A stretch of 64,000 nucleotides of DNA from Mycolicibacterium chlorophenolicum (GCF_001044235.1 NZ_JYNL01000068.1:414-64413), one strand, 5' to 3'. Positions 7,233 through 16,776 are shown, counted from the stretch's first letter. The notes: generated by a model not told the origin, from the sequence alone. Translations and numbers: made by a program.

Positions 7233-7248
7233 ATACCCCCGCGGGTAC
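7233..7248. promoter_or_regulatory. CsoR/CstR-type operator 5, before the repressor gene
   Basis: ATACCCCCGCGGGTAC is a fifth copy of the palindrome. It lies 33 bp before the repressor ATG and just upstream of a possible TATAAC box at 7255-7260. It indicates autoregulation. Confidence 0.7.
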
Positions 7249-7259
7249 CATGGCTATAA

Positions 7260-7550
<291 letters not shown>

Positions 7551-7556
7551 CATCGA

Positions 7557-7633
7557 CCCCGCAGAGTGTCACCACGCGGACCCCGCGAGCGGCCGTGCCC
7601 GGTTTCGGCTTTCTTACGACACCCTCTGCGGGG
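7557..7633. terminator. Long imperfect palindrome after the repressor gene
   Basis: CCCCGCAGAGTGTC (7557-7570) pairs with GACACCCTCTGCGGGG (7618-7633) across a loop of about 47 nt, with a 2-nt bulge. It lies between the repressor stop and the lipoprotein gene. There is no U-tract, as is common in mycobacteria, so terminator function is inferred. Confidence 0.5.
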
Positions 7634-7668
7634 AGTCCGCGACCGCCTGATCGGGTAGACCCGACACC

Positions 7669-8754
7669 ATGATGTATCGGCTGCTGCTCGCCCTGGTCCT
7701 TCTCGTCAGCGGGTGCAGCGGTCAGGACGTGGACCAGGCGACCCCGTCCACCACCCCGTCCGCGCCGGTCAGCACGCCGACCACGACAGGCCTCATCCCA
7801 CCGGGCGCCCCGACCGAGGGCACCCGCCCGCCCACCGACAGCCTGCCGCCCGCCGCCGAACCCCGGTCGGCGCCCGCGCCGCAGCAACCGCCGCCGGGCC
7901 GGCTGGTTCCGGTCGGATCCGCACCCGAGGGTGTCGTCGTCGACGCCGTGAGCCGCACCGTGGCCGTCGCCACCCGCAAACCCGACCAGCTGGTGCTGAT
8001 CAACGCCGACACCGGTGAGATCACCGGACGCACTCCCCTTCCGGGCGTGGCCCGGCACCTGCAGCTCGCCAAACCCGGCGGCCCCGTTCTGGTCCCGGTG
8101 GAGAGCGCGAACGCGCTGGTCCGCGTCGAGCTACCCGGCGGCCGCGCGGAGTCGCAGATCATCACCGGCACCGTGCCGCACGACGCGTCCGAGGCGCCGA
8201 ACGGAACGGTGTTCGTCGCCAACGAGCTCGGTGGCACCGTCACCGTGCTGCGCGGCGACGACATCGTGAAGGTCTTCACCGACAGCGTCCAGCCCGCCGG
8301 CATGGCGCCGGTGGGTGACCGGATGGGCATGCTCGACGTGCGCAAGAACGACCTGACGGTGTACGACGCCGAGAACCTGACCATCGTCGGAGCCACGCCC
8401 GCCGGCGATGGACCGACCCATCTGGTGGCCGACAAGCACGGCCGCTACATCGCCGCGGATACGCGCGGCGACGCGGTCCGCGTATTCGACACGCAACCCC
8501 GCCAGATCGGCGAGATCGCCCAGCCCGGCGGTCCGTACGGCATCACCTACGACCCGACCCGCGACATCCTCTGGGTCGCGTCGTCGGGCACCAACGAGGT
8601 CATCGGCTACGACATGGCCGAGCCGACACCGCGCGAGGTGAAACGCATTGCCACGGTGCAGAATCCGTACACCGTCGGGGTCGATGCCAAGACCGGTCGG
8701 CTGTTCGTCGCCGGCGTGACCGCCGGCGTCGTGCAGATCATCGACCCCGGCTGA
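7669..8754 (+). CDS. Secreted beta-propeller lipoprotein, YncE/YVTN family
   Basis: The 361-residue protein opens with a short lipoprotein signal peptide; the lipobox LVSGC puts the lipidated cysteine at residue 16. A Pro/Thr/Ser-rich linker follows to about residue 75. The rest has propeller-repeat features such as VDAVSRTVAVAT, PHDASEAPNGTVFVANE and PYGITYDPTRDILWVASSG. It should sit outside the membrane as a binding scaffold; the ligand is unknown. No strong ribosome site precedes the ATG. It ends 5 bp from the convergent glutamine synthetase stop. Confidence 0.8.
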   Translation: MMYRLLLALVLLVSGCSGQDVDQATPSTTPSAPVSTPTTTGLIPPGAPTEGTRPPTDSLPPAAEPRSAPAPQQPPPGRLVPVGSAPEGVVVDAVSRTVAVATRKPDQLVLINADTGEITGRTPLPGVARHLQLAKPGGPVLVPVESANALVRVELPGGRAESQIITGTVPHDASEAPNGTVFVANELGGTVTVLRGDDIVKVFTDSVQPAGMAPVGDRMGMLDVRKNDLTVYDAENLTIVGATPAGDGPTHLVADKHGRYIAADTRGDAVRVFDTQPRQIGEIAQPGGPYGITYDPTRDILWVASSGTNEVIGYDMAEPTPREVKRIATVQNPYTVGVDAKTGRLFVAGVTAGVVQIIDPG

Positions 8755-8759
8755 GCGAC

Positions 8760-10937
8760 TCACAGGATGTAGAGCATCTCCTGGTACGTCGGCAGCGGCC
8801 ACAGGTCGTCGGCCACCACGCCCTCGAGCGCGTCGGCGGCGGCACGCACCGCGTCCATCGCCGGCAACAGCACCTTCTGCGCATGCGTGGCCTCGTCGAG
8901 CGCGGACTCGGCGGAGTGGTCCGCAAGCCCCGCCTTCAGCGACCCCAGCGCGGCGGTCAACTCCGCGATCGGCGCTGAAACCGCCTCCAGGAGCGTGGTA
9001 TCCGCGGCCACGCCGGCTGCTTTCAGCGTCGCCACGTTCTGCGCGAGCTCCGTCTGATACCGCACCGCGGCGGGCAGGATCACCGTGGTGCCCAGCTCGA
9101 GGGCCAGCTTCGCCTCGACGCCGATCGTCAGCGCGTACTGCTCGAGACGAACTTCGTAGCGGCTGTGCAGTTCCCGCTCGTTGAACACCCCGTACCGCTC
9201 GAACACCTCGACCGCCTCGGGCTTGATCAGCTCGGGAATCGCATCGAGGGTCGTCTTCAGGTTCGGCAGGCCCCGCTCGGCGGCCTCGATCTGCCAGTTC
9301 TCCGAGTAACCGTCGCCGTTGAACACCACCGCGCCGTGATCGGTGATGATCTCGGTCAGCAGCTTCTGCACGGCCTGGTCGAAGTCCTCGCCGTCGCCAA
9401 CGGCCTTCTCCAGCGCCGTCGCCATGTAATCCAGCGAGTCGGCCATGATCGTATTGAGGATGATCATGGGCACGTTGATGGTCTGACCCGATCCGGGCGC
9501 GCGGAACTCGAACCTGTTGCCGGTGAACGCGAACGGGCTGGTGCGGTTCCGGTCGCCGGGATCGGTGGGCAGCTCGGGCAGCGTGTCGACGCCGATGATC
9601 ATCGACCCCTTGCCCTTCGACGACGTCGCCGCCCCCTTGGCGATCTGCTCGAACACATCGGCCAGCTGCGCGCCCAGGAAGATCGAGATGATCGCCGGCG
9701 GAGCCTCGTTGGCGCCGAGCCGGTGGTCGTTGGTCGCCGAGGCCACCGACACCCGCAGCAGACCCGCGAACTTGTGCACGGCGCGGATCACCGCGGCGCA
9801 GAACACCAGGAACTGGGCGCTCTCGTGCGGGGTGTCGCCGGGCACCAGCAGGCTGCCGAACTGCGCGTTGCCCATCGAGAAGTTGACGTGCTTGCCCGAG
9901 CCGTTGACCCCGGCGAACGGCTTCTCGTGGAAGAGGCACTCCATGCCGTGCTTCTTGGCGACGTTGCGGAAGATCGTCATCAGCAGCTGTTGGTGGTCGG
10001 CGGCGATGTTGGCCCGCTCGAACATCGGCGCGATCTCGAACTGGCCGGGAGCGACCTCGTTGTGCCGGGTCTTGGCGGGGATGCCGAGCTTGAACAGCTC
10101 GCGCTCGGTGTCCATCATGAAGCCCAGCACCCGCTCGGGCACCGAGCCGAAGTAGTGGTCGTCGAACTCCTGGCCCTTCGGCGGCTTGGCTCCGAACAGG
10201 GTGCGGCCCGCGTTGATCAGGTCGGGCCGGGCGAGGAAGAAGTGCCGGTCGACCAGGAAGTACTCCTGTTCCGGACCGCAGAACGACACGATGTTGTCGA
10301 AGTCCTTGTGCCCGAACAGCTTCAGGATGCGCTCGGCTTGCGTGCCCATCGCCTGCTGGCTGCGCAGCAGCGGGGTCTTGTAGTCCAGGGCCTCCCCGGT
10401 CATCGACACGAACACCGTCGGGATGCACAGCGTGTTGCCGTTCGGGTTCTCCAGGATGTAGGCGGGACTGGTGACGTCCCATCCGGTGTAACCGCGCGCC
10501 TCGAAGGTGCTGCGCAGACCGCCGGACGGGAAGCTCGACGCGTCGGGCTCGCCCTGGATCAACGTCTTGCCCGCGAACTCGGCCAGCGTCTGCCCGTCGG
10601 AGACCGGCTCGAGGAAGCTGTCGTGCTTCTCGGCGGTCAGTCCGGTCATCGGGTAGAAGACGTGCGCGTAGTGCGTCGCACCCTTCGACAGTGCCCAGTC
10701 CTTCATCGCCGAGGCGACCGAGTCGGCGACCGCCGGGTCGAGCTTGGCGCCCTTCTCGATGGTGGCGACCACGGACTTGTACACCGACTTAGGGAGCCGC
10801 AGCTGCATCTCCGCCTTGGTGAACACGTTCGACCCGAACACCTCGCCGGGCGCCTCGGCCGGGTCGAAGCTGATCGCCGGCGGGACATACGCTTCGACAT
10901 TGTTGATCGCCTGCAGGCGTACCGAGTTACCGCTCAA
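8760..10937 (-). CDS. glnN: Type III glutamine synthetase (GSIII)
   Basis: The 725-residue length and motifs [44 protein letters not shown] and [16 protein letters not shown] are those of GSIII. It makes glutamine from glutamate, ammonia and ATP as a large dodecamer. It is distinct from the roughly 470-residue GlnA1/GlnA2 enzymes. Translation appears to start at TTG (10937), since AAGGAAG lies 6-12 nt upstream and no ATG or GTG fits better. The gene is monocistronic between convergent and divergent neighbours. Nitrogen control is likely, but I could not identify a convincing GlnR box. Confidence 0.9.
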   Translation of the reverse strand: MSGNSVRLQAINNVEAYVPPAISFDPAEAPGEVFGSNVFTKAEMQLRLPKSVYKSVVATIEKGAKLDPAVADSVASAMKDWALSKGATHYAHVFYPMTGLTAEKHDSFLEPVSDGQTLAEFAGKTLIQGEPDASSFPSGGLRSTFEARGYTGWDVTSPAYILENPNGNTLCIPTVFVSMTGEALDYKTPLLRSQQAMGTQAERILKLFGHKDFDNIVSFCGPEQEYFLVDRHFFLARPDLINAGRTLFGAKPPKGQEFDDHYFGSVPERVLGFMMDTERELFKLGIPAKTRHNEVAPGQFEIAPMFERANIAADHQQLLMTIFRNVAKKHGMECLFHEKPFAGVNGSGKHVNFSMGNAQFGSLLVPGDTPHESAQFLVFCAAVIRAVHKFAGLLRVSVASATNDHRLGANEAPPAIISIFLGAQLADVFEQIAKGAATSSKGKGSMIIGVDTLPELPTDPGDRNRTSPFAFTGNRFEFRAPGSGQTINVPMIILNTIMADSLDYMATALEKAVGDGEDFDQAVQKLLTEIITDHGAVVFNGDGYSENWQIEAAERGLPNLKTTLDAIPELIKPEAVEVFERYGVFNERELHSRYEVRLEQYALTIGVEAKLALELGTTVILPAAVRYQTELAQNVATLKAAGVAADTTLLEAVSAPIAELTAALGSLKAGLADHSAESALDEATHAQKVLLPAMDAVRAAADALEGVVADDLWPLPTYQEMLYIL

Positions 10938-11129
10938 TGGACTTCCTTATCCGCTGCGTCGTCCGCATCTGTTTCACGGACGATTGACCGGCCAACAGTA
11001 GGAACACTGAATGCCGATCCTGTTACGTGCGCGTCAACGCCAGAATGCGGAGATGACGGACGGGGCGTCGTGGCCGTCCCGCGGTGAACAGACCACAATG
11101 GGACAGATGTCCGAGCGAAAGCGATTTCC

Positions 11130-11954
11130 GTGGGCCGGGTGACGGCGCGCCGACGGGTGCACCACGTGACGGCCGACAGCACGGCCGCGCGCCCCGAGAC
11201 CCTGGTCGTCGAGGAACCGCTCGAGATCCGCGTCGACGGCCGTGCGATCACGGTCACGATGCGCACCCCGGGGTCCGACGTCGAGCTGGCGCAGGGCTTC
11301 CTGCTCACCGAGGGCGTCGTGACGCGACGGGAGGACATCGCCTCGGTGCGGTACTGCCGCGGCGCCGACGACACCGGGGTCAACAGCTACAACGTGCTCG
11401 ACGTGACGCTGACGCCCGGCGTCGCCGCACCGGAGGTCGACCCGACGCGCAACTTCTACACCACGTCGTCGTGCGGGGTGTGCGGCAAGGCGTCGCTTGA
11501 AGCCGTCCGGCTCGTCAGCAAGCACGCTCCCGGCGACGACCCGTCGAGTATCACCGCGGAGACACTCTCGGCGATGCCGGACGCGCTGCGCAGCCGGCAG
11601 AAGGTCTTCGCCGCCACCGGCGGCCTGCACGGCGCCGCCCTGTTCGACACCGACGGGGTGCCGCTGGTCGTGCGCGAGGACATCGGTCGCCACAACGCCG
11701 TCGACAAGGTCATCGGATGGGCGCTGGAGCAGCATCGGATTCCGCTGGGCGGAACGGTGCTGCTCGTGAGCGGGCGGGCGTCGTTCGAACTGACCCAGAA
11801 GGCCGTGATGGCCGGCATCCCGATGCTTGCGGCGGTGTCGGCGCCGTCGTCACTGGCGGTGGATCTGGCCGCCCAGTCCGGCGTGACGCTGGTCGCCTTC
11901 CTGCGCGGCGACTCGATGAACGTCTACACCCGGCCCGACCGCGTCAAGAGCTGA
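11130..11954 (+). CDS. fdhD: FdhD, formate dehydrogenase sulfurtransferase
   Basis: The 274-residue protein carries the FdhD hallmark [10 protein letters not shown] with Cys115 and Cys118, plus [12 protein letters not shown] and [15 protein letters not shown]. FdhD passes sulfur from IscS to the molybdenum or tungsten bis-MGD cofactor and is needed for formate dehydrogenase activity. A GTG at 11130 gives [10 protein letters not shown], the usual beginning in actinobacteria; GTG at 11142 is an alternative. No formate dehydrogenase gene lies in the window. The gene ends against a strong palindrome facing clpX. Confidence 0.92.
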   Translation: MGRVTARRRVHHVTADSTAARPETLVVEEPLEIRVDGRAITVTMRTPGSDVELAQGFLLTEGVVTRREDIASVRYCRGADDTGVNSYNVLDVTLTPGVAAPEVDPTRNFYTTSSCGVCGKASLEAVRLVSKHAPGDDPSSITAETLSAMPDALRSRQKVFAATGGLHGAALFDTDGVPLVVREDIGRHNAVDKVIGWALEQHRIPLGGTVLLVSGRASFELTQKAVMAGIPMLAAVSAPSSLAVDLAAQSGVTLVAFLRGDSMNVYTRPDRVKS

Positions 11955-11961
11955 CGACGAA

Positions 11962-12010
11962 AGTGCACTGGCGGTCGTCAGTCTGCTGACTGAACGACCG
12001 CCAGTGCACT
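11962..12010. terminator. Perfect 17-bp inverted repeat between fdhD and clpX
   Basis: AGTGCACTGGCGGTCGT (11962-11978) and ACGACCGCCAGTGCACT (11994-12010) are exact inverted copies around a 15-nt loop that itself contains CAGT/ACTG. It sits between convergent stops and could terminate both transcripts. There is no U-tract. The flank AGTGCACTCTCGCG (12003-12016) recurs at 38383-38396. Confidence 0.7.
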
Positions 12011-12026
12011 CTCGCGGTGGTGAAAC

Positions 12027-13307
12027 TCAGGCGGTCTTGTCGCGGCGCTCCGGGCGCTGCGGCTTACGCGGCACGATGGTCGGCAGGACGTTGTCCTCGA
12101 CGGTCTCCTTGGTGACGACCACCTTGGCGACGTCGTCGCGGCTGGGGATGTCGTACATCACCGGCAGCAGGACTTCCTCCATGATGGCGCGCAGACCGCG
12201 GGCACCGGTGCCCCGGTGGATCGCCTGATCGGCGATGGCCTCCAGTGCGTCGTCGGCGAACTCCAGCTCCACGCCGTCCATCTCGAACAGCCGCGTGTAC
12301 TGCTTGACCAACGCGTTCTTCGGCTTGGACAGGATCTGCACCAGAGATTCCTTGTCCAGGTTGGTCACCGAGGCCACGACCGGCAGACGGCCGATGAACT
12401 CCGGGATCAGCCCGAACTTGATCAGATCCTCGGGCATGACCTCCGCGAAGTGGTCCTGCGTGTCGATCTCGGCCTTCGAGTGCACCTCGGCACCGAAGCC
12501 CAGGCCGCGCTTGCCGACGCGGTCGGAGACGATCTTCTCCAGCCCGGCGAAGGCCCCGGCCACGATGAACAACACGTTCGTCGTGTCGATCTGGATGAAC
12601 TCCTGATGCGGGTGCTTGCGGCCGCCCTGCGGCGGCACCGACGCCTGCGTGCCCTCGAGGATCTTCAGCAGCGCCTGCTGCACACCCTCGCCGGACACGT
12701 CGCGGGTGATCGACGGGTTCTCGCTCTTGCGGGCGATCTTGTCGACCTCGTCGATGTAGATGATGCCGGTCTCGGCGCGCTTGACGTCGTAGTCGGCCGC
12801 CTGGATCAGCTTGAGCAGAATGTTCTCGACGTCCTCACCGACGTAGCCGGCTTCGGTGAGTGCGGTCGCGTCCGCGATGGCGAACGGGACGTTGAGCATC
12901 TTGGCCAGCGTCTGCGCCAGGTAGGTTTTGCCGCAGCCGGTCGGGCCGAGCATCAGGATGTTGGACTTGGCCAGCTCCACGGGCTCCGAGCGCGAGTCGC
13001 GGCTCTTCTCCCCCGCCTGGATCCGCTTGTAATGGTTGTAGACCGCCACGGCCAGCGTGCGCTTCGCGGTGTCCTGACCGATGACGTAACCCTCGAGGAA
13101 GTCGCGGATCTCCGCCGGCTTCGGCAGCTCGTCGAGTTTGACGTCGTCGGCGTCGGCCAGTTCCTCCTCGATGATCTCGTTGCACAGGTCGATGCACTCG
13201 TCGCAGATGTAGACGCCCGGTCCCGCAATGAGCTTCTTCACCTGCTTCTGGCTCTTTCCGCAGAACGAGCACTTCAGCAGGTCACCGCCGTCTCCAATGC
13301 GTGCCAT
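12027..13307 (-). CDS. clpX: ClpX, ATPase subunit of Clp protease
   Basis: The 426-residue protein has the N-terminal zinc finger (Cys13, Cys16, Cys35, Cys38) and Walker A GPTGCGKT at 121-128. The Walker B region reads [10 protein letters not shown], and there is an LGF ClpP-docking loop in [11 protein letters not shown]. ClpX unfolds tagged substrates and threads them into ClpP1P2. It is transcribed alone here, separated from tig-clpP1-clpP2 by mmuM, a secreted protein, a PPOX gene and a haloperoxidase. The order clpX, mmuM, clpP2 broadly follows M. tuberculosis, with extra genes inserted. Confidence 0.97.
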   Translation of the reverse strand: MARIGDGGDLLKCSFCGKSQKQVKKLIAGPGVYICDECIDLCNEIIEEELADADDVKLDELPKPAEIRDFLEGYVIGQDTAKRTLAVAVYNHYKRIQAGEKSRDSRSEPVELAKSNILMLGPTGCGKTYLAQTLAKMLNVPFAIADATALTEAGYVGEDVENILLKLIQAADYDVKRAETGIIYIDEVDKIARKSENPSITRDVSGEGVQQALLKILEGTQASVPPQGGRKHPHQEFIQIDTTNVLFIVAGAFAGLEKIVSDRVGKRGLGFGAEVHSKAEIDTQDHFAEVMPEDLIKFGLIPEFIGRLPVVASVTNLDKESLVQILSKPKNALVKQYTRLFEMDGVELEFADDALEAIADQAIHRGTGARGLRAIMEEVLLPVMYDIPSRDDVAKVVVTKETVEDNVLPTIVPRKPQRPERRDKTA

Positions 13308-13558
13308 GGTGCTGGGGTCCTACTTCCTGTTGCTGTCGCTGATCGATCGATTCGGTGGGTCGCACCGCAACATTCCCGACGCTACCCGCATATTCCGGCG
13401 CCGTGCGACCGATGAGGTCGAATAGCGTCGCTGATATTCATGTGTGGTGGCGACAACATATCGCCTGTTCTCGTGCCGACGGTCCTGGAACGCACCACCG
13501 TGTCTCTGGCGTGTCGCCGCCGTTACCCGAACGAGAGTACCCACCTGCGCTGGGGACG

Positions 13559-13564
13559 TACGGT
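13559..13564 (+). promoter_or_regulatory. -10 box of a probable leaderless mmuM promoter
   Basis: TACGGT lies exactly 6 nt before the GTG start, so transcription would begin at or next to the start codon. No Shine-Dalgarno is present. Confidence 0.5.
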
Positions 13565-13570
13565 GACGTC

Positions 13571-14452
13571 GTGAATCTCCCCCCGCTGCACGACGCGGTG
13601 CTGGTCAGCGACGGTGGCCTGGCCACGGAACTCGAGGCGCGCGGGCACGATCTCTCGGATGATCTGTGGTCGGCGCGGCTGCTCCTCGATGCCCCCGAGG
13701 AGATCGTCGCGGTGCACACCGCGTTCTTGCGCGCGGGCGCCCAGATCGCGACGACGGCGACCTATCAGGCGTCGTTCGACGGGTTCGCGTCCCGCGGCAT
13801 CGACCGGCCGACCGCCCGGATGCTGCTGCGCCGCGGCGTGGAGTTGGCCCGGTCGGCGCGCGACGCGGTCGGCCGAGGGTGGGTGGCCGCATCGGTCGGC
13901 CCCTACGGCGCCGCACTGGCCAACGGCGAGGAGTATCAGGGCCGCTACGGCCTGACGGTGGCGCAGCTGCGCGACTGGCACCGGGAGAGACTTGAGATCA
14001 TCGCCGACGCCGGTCCGGATCTGCTGGCGGTCGAGACCATCCCCGACGTCGACGAGGCCGAGGCCGTCACCGCTCTGCTGCGGGACGTGGGGCTGCCGGC
14101 GTGGCTGTCGTACACGATCGCCGGAGACGCCACCCGCGCGGGCCAACCGCTGGCCGACGCGTTCGCCGTCGCCGCCGACAGCCCCGAGGTCGTCGCGGTC
14201 GGCGTGAACTGCTGCGCACCCGAGGACGTCCTGCCCGCGGTGAGCATCGCGGCCGAGGTGACGGGAAAACCCGTCGTCGTCTACCCCAACAGCGGCGAGG
14301 TGTGGGACGGACCGCGCCGGGTGTGGACCGGCTCGTCGAGCTGGCAGCCCGGACTGGTGCCGCAGTGGGTGGCGGCCGGCGCCCGCATCATCGGTGGGTG
14401 CTGCCGGGTGCGGCCATCAGACATCGCCCGCATCGCCGACGACGTCGGCTAG
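13571..14452 (+). CDS. mmuM: Homocysteine S-methyltransferase
   Basis: The 293-residue protein matches the MmuM/betaine-homocysteine methyltransferase barrel. DGGLATELE is at the N-terminus, and the zinc-binding cysteines are Cys214 in GVNCC and Cys277/Cys278 in GGCCR. It methylates homocysteine to methionine using S-methylmethionine or SAM. The GTG at 13571 (MNLPPLHDAV) was chosen because it starts at the family N-terminus and has a TANNNT box 6 nt upstream; the longer reading frame lacks homology features. It converges on the small secreted-protein gene with a 6-bp gap. In M. tuberculosis the equivalent is Rv2458. Confidence 0.93.
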   Translation: MNLPPLHDAVLVSDGGLATELEARGHDLSDDLWSARLLLDAPEEIVAVHTAFLRAGAQIATTATYQASFDGFASRGIDRPTARMLLRRGVELARSARDAVGRGWVAASVGPYGAALANGEEYQGRYGLTVAQLRDWHRERLEIIADAGPDLLAVETIPDVDEAEAVTALLRDVGLPAWLSYTIAGDATRAGQPLADAFAVAADSPEVVAVGVNCCAPEDVLPAVSIAAEVTGKPVVVYPNSGEVWDGPRRVWTGSSSWQPGLVPQWVAAGARIIGGCCRVRPSDIARIADDVG

Positions 14453-14458
14453 CGATGG

Positions 14459-14743
14459 TCAGCGGCCGGGTCCGAGGGGACCCGGTCCGACCGGTCCCGG
14501 TCCGACGGGTCCGGGACCCACCGGGCCGACCACGCCGCCCACGCCGACCGGACCGACCGGTCCCACAACGGGATTCGCCGGGTCGACGTACACCGTCACC
14601 GGGGCGCACTGATGGATCGCGGCTTCCCAGTAGGTGCCCTCGGGGCACACCGGGTCCTGCGCCTGCGCGACCGCCGGCGCCGACAGCGCTGCGGCTGCCG
14701 CAGCGATCGCAGCGACCGCGCCCGATCTGACCTTCCCCGTCAT
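14459..14743 (-). CDS. Small secreted protein with Gly-Pro-Val repeat tail
   Basis: The 94-residue protein begins with a clear signal peptide, MTGKVRSG followed by an Ala-rich core ending APAVAQAQ, with cleavage near residue 28. The mature part starts DPVCPEGTYWEAAIHQCAPV, with two cysteines likely to form a disulfide. It ends in about 35 residues of GP, VGP and GPG repeats, a collagen- or elastin-like low-complexity tail. AAGGGG lies before the ATG. The function is unknown. Short secreted proteins with a similar CPEGxYW core occur in mycobacteria. Confidence 0.75.
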   Translation of the reverse strand: MTGKVRSGAVAAIAAAAAALSAPAVAQAQDPVCPEGTYWEAAIHQCAPVTVYVDPANPVVGPVGPVGVGGVVGPVGPGPVGPGPVGPGPLGPGR

Positions 14744-14866
14744 GACACACCCCTTGCCGTGAAGATGATCGCTCGCCGTCTTGACAACGGTGTCGAACTC
14801 CAGCCTGACACGCACGGATGGGGTTGCGCGGCCTTTTGCTGCGGTCCGACCGGCAGCGCTGCGTCG

Positions 14867-14872
14867 TACCCT
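14867..14872 (+). promoter_or_regulatory. -10 box of a probable leaderless promoter (PPOX gene)
   Basis: TACCCT lies 6 nt before the ATG at 14879, with no ribosome site between. Confidence 0.5.
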
Positions 14873-14878
14873 GCGACC

Positions 14879-15322
14879 ATGACCACACTGACCGACGCCG
14901 TTGCGCTCGCGCGGGAGGACAACGGCCTGGCCGTCGTGTCGACGTTGCGGGCGGACGGCACCATCCAGTCGTCTCTGATCAACGCCGGCGTCCTCGCTCA
15001 TCCCGCGACCGGCGAACCGGTGCTGGCCTATGTCACCTACGGCAGGGTCAAGCTGGCCAACCTGCGGGCGCGCCCGCAGACGGCGGCGACGTTCCGGCGG
15101 GGCTGGCAGTGGGCCACCGTCGAGGGACGGGCCGAACTGGCCGGCCCCGACGACCCGCAGCCCTGGCTCGACTCCGAGCAGGCGCTGGCGCGCCTGCTGC
15201 GGGATGTCTTCACCGCCGCCGGCGGCACCCACGACGACTGGGACGCCTACGACGCGACGATGCGCGAACAACGTCGCGTCGCCGTCCTGGTGGCCCCGAC
15301 CCGCATCTACGGCAACGGCTGA
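14879..15322 (+). CDS. PPOX-class (F420/FMN split-barrel) oxidoreductase family protein
   Basis: The 147-residue protein has the pyridoxamine-phosphate-oxidase-like split-barrel features: an N-terminal segment VVSTLRADGTIQSSLINAGVL, then VLAYVTYGRVKLANLRARPQTAATF and WATVEGRAELAGP. Mycobacteria have many such proteins, most of them F420-dependent. No specific substrate can be assigned. The ATG at 14879 aligns with the family N-terminus, while the longer frame would run through the promoter of the divergent gene. It ends 6 bp from the convergent haloperoxidase stop. Confidence 0.8.
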   Translation: MTTLTDAVALAREDNGLAVVSTLRADGTIQSSLINAGVLAHPATGEPVLAYVTYGRVKLANLRARPQTAATFRRGWQWATVEGRAELAGPDDPQPWLDSEQALARLLRDVFTAAGGTHDDWDAYDATMREQRRVAVLVAPTRIYGNG

Positions 15323-15328
15323 GTCCCG

Positions 15329-16705
15329 TCAGACGCTGCCTCCGAGAGACGCTCCGTCATTGAAGAGGTCGTGGACCTCTCGGCCGACCGCGAGACCCAG
15401 CGGCACCCCGCCGACGTTGTGCGCGGGGTTGCGGGGGATCCCGTCGAACCGCCAGTGCACGCCGAGGTAGACGCGACTCACCGAGTTCTCCCACACCGGT
15501 TCGACGAAGTTCCGGAACGTGACCGGCGTGTAGGCCCGCACCGAGCCGTCGGGGTCTGTGGAGATCCCGTTCAATTCGTCGGACACGAACGTGAACGTCT
15601 CGGCCGGGATGGGAGCCGAATTCCCCGTTTCGACGTCGAGCACGTCGGCAACCGTGATCGGGTTCGGCGCGGTGGCAAGACCCAAACGCAGCACCTGCAT
15701 GACCGCCGCTCCGAAGGTGGCGTGACCGGACGGGTACGCGGGGAACGGTGGCGTCGTGGTACCGCGCGCAGAATTGGTCTGCGGCGCGCCCAGCGGCGCC
15801 CAGAACGGGTCGCGGTGCGGCGCGGCCTCGGCGCGGATGCCGACCACGGGACGCCACAGGTTGTTGACGTACTTGTGATGCCAGGCGTCGATACCTGCAT
15901 CGGCCATCGCGACGTTCAGCACGGCGAACAGCTCTGCAGTCCGACGCAAGGGCAGCATCTTGATCGCCACGATCTCGCGGGCGATCTGGTTGTAGAGCCG
16001 CGGCGGCACGCCGAGATTGTTGGCACCGTCGTAGCCCCAGTAGACACCGATCCGTTCCTGCTCCGGCGTGCGAGACCGTCGCTGCGCCGAGCCGAAGTCC
16101 CGGACCTCCTCGAAGTCGTCCTTGTAGTCGGGATCAGTGAGGTAGTTGGTCTGACCGTTGCCGGGAAACATGTCGAGGGGCTGGTGCGCCGCACCGGCGA
16201 AGCGCGTCACATTCCCCCACACCGATCCGAGTCGCGCCTGACCCGGCGTGTAGGGGTCGGCGCGGTGCTGACCGTAGACGGGCATCGGCAGCTGCGGCGT
16301 GCTGATCGCGACGTCCGAACCGTCCCCGGCGCGCAGCGCGATGATGGCGTCGGCCACCTTCGTTCCACTGCCGAAAGCTCCGGCGTTGGAGGAGCCGACC
16401 GCATCGTCGAACATCGGCGCGTAGGCCGGATAGAGATGCTTGAGCATGGTGACCGCAGCTCCCGCGACGACGTCGTCCAGCGGTCCGCTCACAGCGACTG
16501 CGGGCTGCCCCTTTTTCGTCAGGTAGGCGGCCGCCGCGTTACCCGTGGGGTGGAGCGCGATCGCGTCATGGATGGCGAGATGCGCCATGGCCATCGCCCG
16601 CGACGTGCGGATCGGGCCGGGCTGCTGATTGTTGACGTACCCCTTGGTGAAATCGCGCCTCGACGCTTCGAGAAGAACCGAGTTCCAGTACAGAACGCTG
16701 TTCAT
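15329..16705 (-). CDS. Vanadium-dependent haloperoxidase-like phosphatase (PAP2 fold)
   Basis: The 458-residue protein has the vanadate/phosphate site signature YPSGHATFGAAV (Ser326-Gly327-His328) and SRVYLGVHWRFDG (Arg411, His417). A basic KMLPLRR stretch at about 249-255 may supply the first Lys/Arg. These are the residues of vanadium haloperoxidases and PAP2 phosphatases. The lack of membrane helices and the length favour the former. No signal peptide is obvious. The ATG has GGGGAGG upstream, but that site lies inside a hairpin. It sits between clpP2 and mmuM and is an insertion relative to the M. tuberculosis order. Confidence 0.85.
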   Translation of the reverse strand: MNSVLYWNSVLLEASRRDFTKGYVNNQQPGPIRTSRAMAMAHLAIHDAIALHPTGNAAAAYLTKKGQPAVAVSGPLDDVVAGAAVTMLKHLYPAYAPMFDDAVGSSNAGAFGSGTKVADAIIALRAGDGSDVAISTPQLPMPVYGQHRADPYTPGQARLGSVWGNVTRFAGAAHQPLDMFPGNGQTNYLTDPDYKDDFEEVRDFGSAQRRSRTPEQERIGVYWGYDGANNLGVPPRLYNQIAREIVAIKMLPLRRTAELFAVLNVAMADAGIDAWHHKYVNNLWRPVVGIRAEAAPHRDPFWAPLGAPQTNSARGTTTPPFPAYPSGHATFGAAVMQVLRLGLATAPNPITVADVLDVETGNSAPIPAETFTFVSDELNGISTDPDGSVRAYTPVTFRNFVEPVWENSVSRVYLGVHWRFDGIPRNPAHNVGGVPLGLAVGREVHDLFNDGASLGGSV

Positions 16706-16711
16706 GAGAAA

Positions 16712-16755
16712 CCTCCCCTGAGTGGGTGGTGACGCGGATGCGTCACTCAGGGAGG
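16712..16755 (-). promoter_or_regulatory. Hairpin enclosing the haloperoxidase ribosome site
   Basis: CCTCCCCTGAGTG (16712-16724) is complementary to CACTCAGGGAGG (16744-16755), with an inner GTGACGC/GCGTCAC stem. In the mRNA the GGGGAGG ribosome site 6 nt before the ATG would be paired with the upstream CCTCCC. Confidence 0.5.
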
Positions 16756-16776
16756 ACGTTATGGACGCTTAGAGAC

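Noticed and set aside
9165-11087. 640-codon open frame opposite the glutamine synthetase
   Set aside because: It is the antisense shadow of a clear GSIII gene; composition is His/Arg/Gln/Asp-rich without domain features, as expected in GC-rich DNA.
10938-11129. GTAAC and GTTTCAC pieces resembling GlnR half-sites upstream of glnN
   Set aside because: The spacing does not fit the GTnAC-n6-GaAAC pattern; a position-matrix scan would be needed to support it.
11053-11142. 29-codon frame (MTDGASWPSR...) before fdhD
   Set aside because: It runs out of frame into fdhD and has only a weak GGAG; no family features. Probably chance.
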